Shown in pieces: positions 33,201 through 45,200 of a DNA stretch of 64,000 nt. The position numbers were made by a program, and so were the translations under genes. The first letter of the stretch is position 1, and each line of letters opens with the position of its first letter. Location of the stretch: the NCBI GenBank assembly GCA_002633025.1, contig NMRB01001246.1:136074-200073 (forward strand), read 5' to 3'. The notes beneath the pieces were generated by a model. The model was given only the letters and a program-made list of their open reading frames with translations. It was not told where the DNA came from and made no database searches. The stretch is from Notospermus geniculatus (taxonomy: Eukaryota; Nemertea; Pilidiophora; Heteronemertea; Lineidae).

Positions 33201-36200
33201 CCCATGAACCGATCAACCCACAACCGGGCTCTGCGAGCCCTAAGACTTCTAAATCCCTTAAGAAATCTTTAGGGAAGGCCTTAACCTCATCAAAACGTGA
33301 GGGATCCCCCAAACCCACGAAAGGAAAGGATGATTCTATACCAAGGGGTAAGACACCACCTCCAAATGCTGGGAGGATGGTCCAACCAATGGGGGCATCT
33401 TCAGGCCCTTCAAGTGAACGTTCTCGTTCATCACCACCATCTAGTAGACGCAATAGCTCAGGACTTCAGGTGCCAAAATCTGTCTCAAAATCTGAAACAA
33501 GAGGTGGGCAAGCTAGTCCAGATTCAGGAAAGAAGGGATCCAAGGCGGGGAGTATGATTCCGAAAAATGCTGCTAAATCTAATGGAAAACCTGCTGCCTC
33601 TACTGGGTTGAATTCGCCCAATTCACACATCCCCATGCCAAATACCTCGATACCGAAACCATCTGGTATTACCAAACCAGGAGCGAGAGCTGCTATTCAC
33701 AAGGATGACCGCAGGTTAAAGAACGAATTGAAACATGGCAATCGGTCGCAGCTGCACACATCGACGAGCAAGCACAATGGGATGGTCCCTGGTAATCACT
33801 ATAGCCAGTCCCATGGCAGCCATGACAGGTCACGTGACCAGCACGATTATCAGGAACAATCCAGTCGCCATCACGATTCAGATCAGAAATCTGTTGCATC
33901 TCATTCTTCATCGTCACATCGGCAGGAATCAGGCCACGCCCGCTCTAGTCAAGGTCAAAGCGCTGACCATTCACAAAGCAAAGAATATCCATCCCACCTT
34001 AATAACAACTTAGTGTCACAGTCGCATAATTCCCATCGAGCCGATCGCAATGCAAATATGTCTGGTGCGGATAGTAGTTCGAAGTTACAACGTGGTGCTA
34101 GGCAGTCACATGAGGGCAGTTCGTCTCAGAGTCATCAATCAAGTTCACACTCTCAGTCATACCATACCTCCGCGTCGGGGAAAATGGTCAGCAGTGGTGG
34201 GACACAAACAAACGTCAGCAGCTTACAACGCCAACAAAAACACCGCGAGCAGGTGCAACATCATCATGAATTACAACAACAACAACAGATGCACCACCAC
34301 CAACAACAACATTCATCGCATCATCAGCAACAACATGCTCAACAACATCTTCAGCAACAGACTCCATCCCAGGTGCGGAGCCTGGATCGGAAAGAGAGAA
34401 CGTCGCAGTCGTCAGGGTCTGCGAAACTGCAGAGAACTGAAAATAAAATTGATAGTCATAAGACATCGAAAATGAATGCGGATTACCGGAGCGATTCAAA
34501 TACCTCAAACGGTACGGACAATAGCCGCCATTCCAGTTCTAATTCTCACAGTAACAGTGGTACTTCATCCAATGACAGTGTCATTTACAATCCATCAAGT
34601 TGTGACGAACACTCCACGGAAAGTGACGCACGGCGCAACACACCGCAAAAACAGAAAAATACTCAGGGAAACGCTAGTCCTGAAGTTGGGATGACTCCGC
34701 ATAACAAGTATGTTAAGCACACGATACCGAAAAATAAAGTTGAGACAACATTTGATTCTGATGTGCGAACTGAATCTGTGCACACGAATTCGTTGCCAAA
34801 GGCGGCGAGTCAGAAAGCGATGACGATTGCGGAAGATGGTGGCGAAACGATGGACGTTAAACCAATGCAACCGATTATGACACGATCGTCGCCGGCGTAT
34901 GGTTATCTTAGGACCGGGTCGTCGAACAAATCGTACGGCATGTATAGCAGCTTGAACTATAGCTCAGGACGTCTTGGGCTTCACCGTCCTCTAATTCCCG
35001 ATGGGTCCAAATACTTCTCTCTGAAACGGACAATGTCTGGTTGTAATAGTACCGGTACTGGGAACGTGCCAGATGATTATGGGTCCGACATCGAAGGTTA
35101 CGACATCGCAGCAGGGTACATGTCTGACGGTGACATTCTCCGCCCCAACCATACTGATGACCTGAGTGGGTACATGAGTGAAGGTGGCGCTTCCCTCTAC
35201 GCGAAGAGAATGCAGCAGAGGTTCCGTGAGGGCATTGAAGCTGTCGAAGAGTGCATGAGGAAGAGCAGTGGTTTGATCGACGATGACAGGTAGGTCATTT
35301 GTTCTTGTTCGGTTTTCAGGGGTTTTACTTGCAAGGGCGGGTCCAGGAACGAGAGAGAGAGGGCCCATGTGGCCCTTCAGAGATTCATGGTCAACTTTGA
35401 AGATCTTTTCCAAGGCAGGATCAGCCCTCCTGATAAGACCTGCCAGTGCCTTGTGCACAAGGTCAGATTCCTCTTGAATACTGTGTCCATGCACACCAAG
35501 TCGAGCATTGACGGCAATGACTTTGGGGATGATCAGACTGCATGGCAGAAACATGGACTTTGTGTTATCCTTAAAGCCTGCCGCACACTGGAACTCTGCT
35601 GAGCAAAAAGTCATTCGAGACCATTTGCTCAGCAGATAGCTCGTGTGTGCGTGTATTTTCGGTGAGTTTTCTGCCTCGTGAGGTGGAAAACTGACCAAAA
35701 AATACGCGCACATGCGAGCTCTGCTTAGCAAATGGTCTCGAGTGACTTTTTACTCAGCAGATAGCTCCAGTTTGCGGCAGGCTTAAGGCCTGTTTCCATA
35801 AAGCCTCGTTTCCACAACAGCGAACTCCGCTGTGATTTATGGCAAGTGGTGTGGTTTTCACAGGGTTTTGGATAATCCTTTGATGGTTTCACAATACATG
35901 GCCTGTGAAAACCACTCCACTCACCGCAAGCTGCGGCGGTGGAAACCGCTCCAGTGGAAACAGAGCTTTACACCGGGAAAGGTAGAAAACATCGAAGCTT
36001 TTCCACACTGAGAGGGTTGTATTGATCCCATAAATTGGCAATACCTGACCTCAGGGAAAAGAACATTGCAGCTCCAACCAACCCTATCGTCAGAGCAGCA
36101 CAATGTTACATTCCTGACCCTGAAACTTGGCATCTTTCGCCTCTTGGCATCTTTCGCCTCTTGGCAAGTTCTCTGACAGAATTTCTGAGCTACTTTTTCC

Positions 36201-39200
36201 TGAGGTTTGGTTACGTTGCTTTGCATTCTTGTGATTTCGACCACAAGAATGCAATGCAAGGATACACGGAATACCGCACGCACAGGCGGCTTCAAGTACA
36301 GAACGTTGTGTTGTACTGCTGGATGATTTCTTTTTCAGCGCATTTCTTCTACTCGTATTACAAAATGCAGTGTCTTTGTTTGAAATTGGTCACAATTCTG
36401 GAAGTGTCCTTTGCCTAAAAGAGGCACCTGACCCAAGAAAACCTTGAGCTGTGTTTACGTGTACTTTCACTTGGTTGGTTTTAGCTCCTTCCACACTATG
36501 CGACTAACCCAAAAATTATCTATTTTTGACGTGATTCATTACGAAGTAATCGTTCTGTCATGTTCTGTAATGTGGACCCCTTCAACTTGTCGTGAGCATT
36601 GCACAACTCTGTCGCGAGCAACTGAAGATCTCGAGTCCTGCGACCAAGTCGTCAGACGATCGAGTCGCATTGTGATATGTTGAGAGGTTGACAACACAAC
36701 TTGGGAGTTGTAGTCGTTGGTGTCATTCCTTTCATCATGTGATTTGATGACCCTGGGGACTGAAAGTCATAAATCCACTTGGATAGCATCACCTTCTGTC
36801 ACAACGAAAGTCGCAATGAGTTGCATCGCATAGTGTGGACTGGGCTTAAAATATGGACTTCACCAAAGACCATGAGCTACTGCACATGGCAGTCTTGATT
36901 TCAGACCTGTTTCAAGCATCTTACGATTGCTTCTGGTTGCCTAGACAATGTTTTATCTCGAGATATCATTGTTGATTTCAATTTGGCAGTTCATTTTCTG
37001 TGGGTTGATACAGACATGGCACTCAGCCAAACGATGAGATAGTTTGCTCTTCGGCGTGAAGCTGTCTATTCTCGTCTGAAGAACTATACTCTCAGGAATT
37101 GATTGGCGAGCCTAGCTTTCTGTCTTATCGAAATTTTTGAACAATTGCCTCCAACGAGCTGTTCGAAATGCCATGTCTGCTAAGACTACCACTGACAGAG
37201 TGTACATACAAAGATAAGATTGATGTTTGGGCAGAAGAACATACATATACATGTACATGTACTGGTAGGTGCTTCAGTGTACTGTTAGGTGAACCTAGGC
37301 AGATTTGCTTGAAATTGCTGTTATAAATAGTGGTAGGTTTTCTTGGCTTGTGGAGATAGTGGCTTGTTGTTTAGGTTGGGATTCCAACATGACATATCCC
37401 AAATACACCAATTTATAAACCACCGTATTAAAGGGACGCGATAATCACAATACTGAGCATCTTTGTGGCGCGAGTCTGAGAACTGAGCAAATTAGAAATG
37501 GCAAGGGAAGCTACATGTACTTGCATGATTCTTGAGGCATGAGAGTGGGGAGGGTTAAAGTTTGCTATCTGGCTTTCAATGGCATATATCCCTTTAACTG
37601 ACATATTATGTCAGTTAGAAAAATGTCTTTGAGTCACATGGGATAACCATCGGAATCCTTTTAGCCAGTAGCACACCAGACAATATCACAAGCAATCCGC
37701 CAGTGGACAAAATTGGCTGTTGATGCCAGCTGTGCGCTGGACAATGCTGTTCGCCCGATGTCAAACAATACCAAAGCCGATATCGCCAGTCTGTGGTGGC
37801 TGGCGAGGAGATCGGCTGCGACTGCATCGCTTGCGATATTGCGTGATATGCTGCTGGCTTTTCGGAAGTCAGCAGTGGCAGGCCTGCTATATTTATATGT
37901 AGGTATGCCTTTCAGAGTGCTCTATCAAGGGAGGACTTCAGGTTGGCATGTTCTTTACATGTAATTTACACTGATGCCTTTTGATTTTCTGTTGATGGGA
38001 CTTACCATCTTTCAAATTTAGGCCTAAATTTTAGATCAGGGTGCAAAGGGCATCTGCTGATTGGTTTGATCCAGTGTGGTGCTCCGTTCTCAAAGCAATT
38101 GCTCTACAGAGAGGTGTGTATGCACTTTCATGAGTAAAAGGCATCCTCCCACAGCAGGGGTTTTTACCTCGCTCCTCTTCATCCACTCTATGCAAGTGTA
38201 TGAACAGGAGTGAGACTAAACCCTGCTATGGGAGGATGGAGTAATGGTAAAACCTGACTTTTGATGGATCTTCCCAATACTGAACCATGTTCCTTGCTGA
38301 CCAATGGAAAAGGTATTCGTAGAGCTCTACCCGTGGCCTTGTTGTCCATCCTAACATATCGCTCAATACATGATTTCCAGGTGCTCTTAGAAGATAATCA
38401 AAGGGGTAGGGGTAATTAGGACGTGAGTCATGGTACATACTGATAGCCTCTGCCACTAACGCTGAGTTATCGATATCACATTTCAAAAACACTGCACTGC
38501 CAAATTACAGGTGCAGTTGGAATTTTTTTGCGCAGGGCCAGTATATTTCCTGCACCTGACATCAAAGTAATCACGGCACACTCCTCGCGCAGTGTTTGTG
38601 TGCAGCCGCTGAGAGCTCTACGCATACACTCTCACTGCTATGGTCAGAAGGCCGTTTGCAGTTTTGTTAAAAGGTGGCACTGTGATTGCAAGATGAAAAT
38701 AACATTATTTAACCGATGCATTAAATTGCATCTGTTGTTGGAGCCAATCAAAAAATGTTTTACATTTTCCTTGGCTGCACCGCAACAATTGCCTGTCATT
38801 TGTCAATCTAGCACCATCTAGGGTTACGGACACCCCTCTGGACACGTGCCTGCCCCCCACCCCACCCCACTCCAGCAGGATCCACGTCGAGTTTCCACTT
38901 GGCACTAATCTTGCAGCCTCTTGGGTGGTTGAGGTAGGGCCTATAGAAGTAAAATCTATCTCTGAAACCGCATTTGAGAAGTAAATTTCAAAAATTTCAA
39001 CATCGGAGGCCTGGTTTTACTTCAGCCTTCAGCACAAAAAATTTAAACAAATGGACCACCCCGAGACTGGAGTCTAAGTGATTGAATAACTAATCTAATG
39101 ACAAATGTCTGTCTGTTGACCCGCCATTGTAATTTTCTTTGAAGAGGATTGCTTTCTTGAGAATCTGTCCACAAAATGTTGATTTACTTGTATTTATGTG

Positions 39201-42200
39201 TTTTGTGAGATGTAAAACCCAGTCATCCAAGAGTGGCCAACACCCAGTCATCCAACATCGAGGAGCCCCGATAGCCTATAGAGGATGTGCAGCGACGATT
39301 GTGACGTCACTGCCGCGACGAGATGCCGCCATGGTGGACGTCACGTCCAACGCATTCGTAGCTTCAGATGACGTCCAACATGGCTGACGTGCGAATTATG
39401 ACGTCAATGATGACGTCACGTGAAGTTCCTCTATAGTGGTTATCACATCCACTTAGCAAGCGGAAGTCCGGGTCTGAATCCAGCCTGAACCACGTGGGAT
39501 CAATCTTCCCTGGGTCTTCACGTCTCTTGCATCAGTAAGCCGTGGTGACTTGTCGATTGTACCTTCACAAGGGCAAGTAAAAGACCCCATCCAAGTGAGG
39601 AACATGAGTAGCTTGAGATGGCCTCTTCCATTACTTACCAGGGCCAATGGCAATGCTTCGGTTTCGGCCCTGTTGGAAGGCACCAATTCTACCTCAACAC
39701 CACTGACAGTTGCCAGACAGGTTGCCTTGCTCTGGTGGAGCCATCTTTCTGTCCAACGAGGAACTGATGTGTCTGCAACTCAATCCCCCAGACATGAGAG
39801 CTATCATGGTTTCTGCTTTATTTGGACATATAAAACCATTCTAAAGGCCAGAAATGTAACAGAGAAGGCCATGGAGACATTGTGGGCGTTTTCCAGACGA
39901 TAATAGAATTAGAATCTCTTTTATGGTTTCGTTGTTGACAAAGCTGTGCACACTAGCCTTGGGGGCGTTGACTGGCTCGTCTCTCTTTGTATTCCACCTC
40001 TCAAAAGGTTGTCTCATTCACAAACTGAAAACATGAATGTCAATCACAGGGTGTGGTCACAAAGCAAATACATGTAGTGTCAATTTCATCATCTTAATTG
40101 AACTGTGCTACACCCACCCGGTGCCGCGTATTGGCTGGACAGTTGTTCTAGTTACCCTTGGTGTTCATAGATGGCAGCACACATTGCAAAGCAAATTTCC
40201 TTCGCTGGCTTCGAAGCCTGAACGGGTAATTCTTGGCTTCATTTCCTTGTGATTTCAATCTAATGCAGGAGGAAACAGCAGCACCCGGAGAAAATCTGTT
40301 TTAAAGGGTGTATTGCCTCTATCAAAGAGGTGGCCATCTTGAATTCGGTGAGTGTCAGTTATCTTAAGAACGCATTGAACAATCAACCTGAAATTTTTTG
40401 TGAGGGTTTGTGTCTACGAGGGGGAGGTTCCTTTTAATGGCTAGCACCACCATTCCCCCACATGTACTGTCTGGGTGGGCGATGCCCTCAAACAACAAAC
40501 TGATCGGGGGCATATGCCACGCTCTGCGTTGCTCTTGTCTTTCAATGTAAAGCTGGCCTAAGCCCTTGTCACTACATCCCACTCTAGCATATTCCAGCCT
40601 CGCTGTAAGTGATCCGAAGTCTTGTTTCTTTCAATTTCCAAAAGTCTCCTCATTGATTTTTCGTCCATTGCCAAGACTCTGCCCCGATCCGTCCATGCGT
40701 AGAATCAGTCGCCACTCATTAGGCTCTTATCGATTGGAATATAGGATTAATAACGTCAGATCATCACTCTTCTATGTGGTGGGTGTACTTTATCTAGTCT
40801 GGTTTAACCCTTTGAGGGTCGGGCACTTCTTTAACCCTTAAAACGCAAGAGGCAATGTTCGTCAACATGAGATTCGGAAACTTTAGTTCTGCCAATTGTC
40901 CTTAGATGGCGTGGCAATCACTCTAAACATTTTGGTCATTTGATGGAAAAGATCTTAAGTGACGCAACTAAAACCTGTCGGTGTGTATCTTTCTGGGTCT
41001 CAAGTAGCTGCTGAATCAGTCAGCAATCACGCGATCCTTTCTGTTGTCACAACTTTACACTACTCTCAAATTTGATTTGAGACTAGCTGGCAGACCTGCC
41101 AAATTCCCGACCAGCAGACTAACCAAATCTCATGCATTTCCTGGGAGTCTCACACATTTGAACTTCCCAATCCGCCTGCCAACTGTTTTAGTTTGTGCCC
41201 CAAAAGTTTGCTGTTATAGCGCATTTCTATATCACCGCCACATGGCACACAGGTAGAGGCATCTGCCAGTTAAACTTCAAAACATTTCTCTTGCGTATTT
41301 TACGCAATCACAACTCTCCCTGCTGTCCCTGTGGACAATGGCTAATGCCAGCAGCACCTGGCGATATCGCAAGCGGTCTATTCACCGCCGATCTTCTCAC
41401 CAGTCGCCGCCGACTAGGCGATACGGCTTAGGTATTGTTTGACATTGGGCAAACATTGCTGGTGAGGGGATTCCATGCATCGCTGTCGAGTGCACACCTG
41501 TCATCAACATCCGATTTTCCTCGGTGGCGATTAGATCGCTTGTGATATATTGCCTGATGTGCTGCTGGCTTAATTAAAACCCAGTTTGAAAAACATATCT
41601 TCAGAACAAAAAGAAATATTTCGAAATTTCAGAAGCTTCAGTGTGGTAACCCCCAAAAGCCAACTCCCCAGCAAAATTTAGTCAGTCCTCCAACAAAACT
41701 GGCACAACGACCTTGGCCGATCTGGACCAGTTGCGAGTAAAAGTGGCGACTGTACAGAGAATGAGAATGAAATGAGAATTAAGAATGGAACCCGCTGCCT
41801 CTACGAATGCGATGCTCTTTATGTGCACCTTGCTTCCTGCGTTTCATGCAACGTCGATGCATTCGAGGAGCATGTTCAAGGCCGGAGTACTCCCGCAGAG
41901 TATTTCATTTATCCCATGAATCAATAACAATCTATCAGCTGATGCATTGATTTATTGATTATTCTCTGCGTCTGCTAATCTGACGTGTATCACCAGTATA
42001 TATATGGATGTTCTAAGCTGTGTATGTGTCTTCCATGACAGTTGATGAGACTGATTTTTCCCTTATATTCGGTAGGATTTTCTGTTGCATTATTACGACT
42101 TTTGTGATATTAATAATTGTTGGAATATAAATCCGTGGTTCTGCCTTATGGGATTCTTAAATCTTGATAATTCATTCTCCTAGGACAGGATGCCAGCAGC

Positions 42201-45200
42201 TACCACCTGCTTACGCTACCTGCAATGGAAAATATCATAATTCCAAGGTTATTAAACATGGATGTCCTTCAATGAATCTCAAACTAATGAGACTATTTTC
42301 AGTTCCACGAGGAATGCGTTGGTAATTTATTTTTTTCCAACAGTTGGATTTACTCCAACATGCATTCCGAAATATCACTCGGTAGCTACCGGTACGTATC
42401 CTTGTTGAAGAAGAAAAACAGCAAACTTGGTCTATTAGTTGTATTTTATGATGGCGATCTCTTAATTGCTCCCAGCTTTTCCTTTGATGAAGCCAAAACC
42501 AATGGGAAACACTGTTGTAGATGTATATATAGATTTGATGGATTGACTGGGAGTTGGAGGAAGTGGTTGCTTTTGGAGTGGTCTGGGAGACTCGGGAGGC
42601 TGAGGTCACCTTATCGTCAGGATGTAACCACAAAAATTTTCTGAGTACAATACCACCTGGAATTCTCGGTTGTGAAGCCATGTGTTGCCGTTACGATAAT
42701 TCTTGATGGATATTCTTACTTGATGGGATCGGCGTGCACGTAGGAGTTACCCTCCGACGAGTGAAGTCTGACATATCCAACAATGGATTCCAATCAGAAA
42801 AAACCAAGCGTCAGAATCAGACGTTCGAAGAGCAAACGTGATCTCATTCAGTATTATCTCCGTCGTCGCTCTGCACCGTAAGTTGCTAAGCTGCGTCGCT
42901 GTGTTTGTCACTAGTCTCATGTTTTTTGTCACCAAAGACGTATGTGGGAGATGTGTTGTAAAGTTGTGCATGTGCACTGCTACTGTTGAACATTAGATCT
43001 TGTGTCCCAAGTTTGCTGAAAACTTTGTCAAGCTGTTGGCATCTACTCAACTCCATTGCACATTCCAGTGATAGTTCATTCAAGAACTGCTGCTACCAGT
43101 TGCAGAACTTATGATAGTCAATGGACAAGGTGATCAATGAGGCATCGGCCCATATTTTAAAATGCTCCTCAACGTAAATGAGTTCCTCAAGGCTATTGTT
43201 CTAAACCGGAGAACAATAGCCTTGAGGAACTAACTCCTTTATGTTGAGGAGCATTCTAAAATATGGGCCATGGTCTCACCTCTGGGTTTCCTTCTGCAAC
43301 TTTGCAGTTCCGATCACTGCCAAGCTGATACCACTGGGAGAGTATGAATGAGGTGGCGGTTCTGAGACTTGTCACAGGTGAGCAAATCCCTGTGTAGGGC
43401 AAGGTGTCACACGAGGCCTATCTAGGCCGTGTTTGAGGTGTCACTGAGGGAGATGGCAGTTGATGGTCCTTGCGGTGCCAAAAATGGCAGATGCAGCACG
43501 TCCCTTGCAAGTGTGCTGCCCAGAGAATCTGCCTACCGGCTGTCTCATACTGCTTCCTCCTCACCTGCAGGAAGCTGTTGTCAGTAGAAAAACGGTTGAT
43601 TGCGTGGATGCATGGGGTGTAAATGTCAAATGGCAGCGCATGATCATCAAATGATGTCATGCTACTTCCTTCAAGACCTTTTCATTTCTTTTCTATTCCT
43701 GCTGTGTGGATTTCTGCAAGCATCATGTTGTTGTTTGCAATACAAAATGACACGAGCTGACAGCCATTGCCACTTTCACCAAGGCCTGTAAACTACACTG
43801 CGTGCATCAGAAACTGTTAATAGAGAAAATTGTCCGTCATTGAGTAGAAATCGATTGCTCTTTCCCCTTTTAGCATCAGTTCACGTAGTGTGTTACCTTT
43901 TCACCTTTAAGTCGGGAGTTCAAAGGTACGCCCAGGTTTTACTGCCATATATCTTTTGTTACCAAAGCAATCATAGCCTTGAACAGATGTTAACTGATGT
44001 GGCGATTAGGTGGGGGTCAGCCAACTTGCTGAGTAAAAAGCCTTTCAAGAATGACGCACTTATCTTTGTGGTAAGCCGATTGTAGATTGTTGCACAGTGA
44101 ACAATCAATTTTGCAGCAACATTTTACTTTGATTGCGAAGCAAAGTGTAGCCGACTTTGTCTGAAGATGCCAGACATTGATGGATCTGTTACTCCAGCAA
44201 CCCTTATCATGGAACTAGATTGTAGTTACAGGAATGAGATACAGATGGCAGCAGTGTGAGTCCTGTCCTAATTCACTGTCTGCTTGACAGGGTACTCTTG
44301 TGTCTTTTGCCGATAACCAACATAAGTCAGAGTTACCATTTGTTGTCACTGTACAGTAAAACCTCTCTGTTAAGGACACTCTTGGGACCCACCAATGCTG
44401 TCCTTAATTGAGAGGTGTCCTGAGGACAGACTTCAAAATGAAAAGAAATGACCAACTTGGGACCACACAACATCTTTGATGTCCTTCATGGAGAGGTGTA
44501 CTCCTGGTAGAGGTGTCCTCTAAGGGAGGGCCGGGTGGAATGAAGACTCAAATGAAGCCACTGAATTTTGGCAAAACTGAACCACTGGTTCCACAAGGCC
44601 CACTGATTGAGTCAGTTCCTCTGCTTTCTTCTTTCGTTCTAGTCTAACTCCATCGCACCCAAGGTGGTTGTTTATGGTGATTCCGTCTAACTCCGAGTAA
44701 ATTTCCTAATCAATTTCGGATCAGACACAAACAAATCAACACACCAACAGTAAACTACTGTGCGTAAAATTCTCAACAACCTTCCTACCTGAGATTATCA
44801 GGAATTGCATTTTTTCCCCGAACAGTGATACACGAGTTGTACGCATTGCATCTTTTTCTAGACCAGCTATTCTGTTCAATCTCAATTCAATTCATTTCTA
44901 AAAATATTTCTGGGTAAGCCGCTCAATCTTACGTTTACTCACCTAACATACTGGAAAATCACGACGATAAGGTTCATCTGGTATATGCACACTGGGTTCC
45001 TATCAAAATGTTGACTGGCACATGAATATTCATTCCTGTACGTCTCATTGAGTTTTTAAATTGTGGTCACTGATATACTCATCACTACCAAAATTTACTG
45101 ACATCACAACATTATTCCACTTTCATCTCTGGGGTTCCTTGTGGATGCTTTTGTGCACCCAAGGTCCCAAACTGCAGGTAATGCAACCCAGGTAGGGTAT

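Noticed and set aside
38226-38492. 88-codon minus frame rich in aromatic residues
   Set aside because: It overlaps a foldback hairpin at its end, lacks splice support and matches no family I know.
39550-39903. 117-codon plus frame
   Set aside because: Its first part is SINE body; no coding evidence beyond openness.
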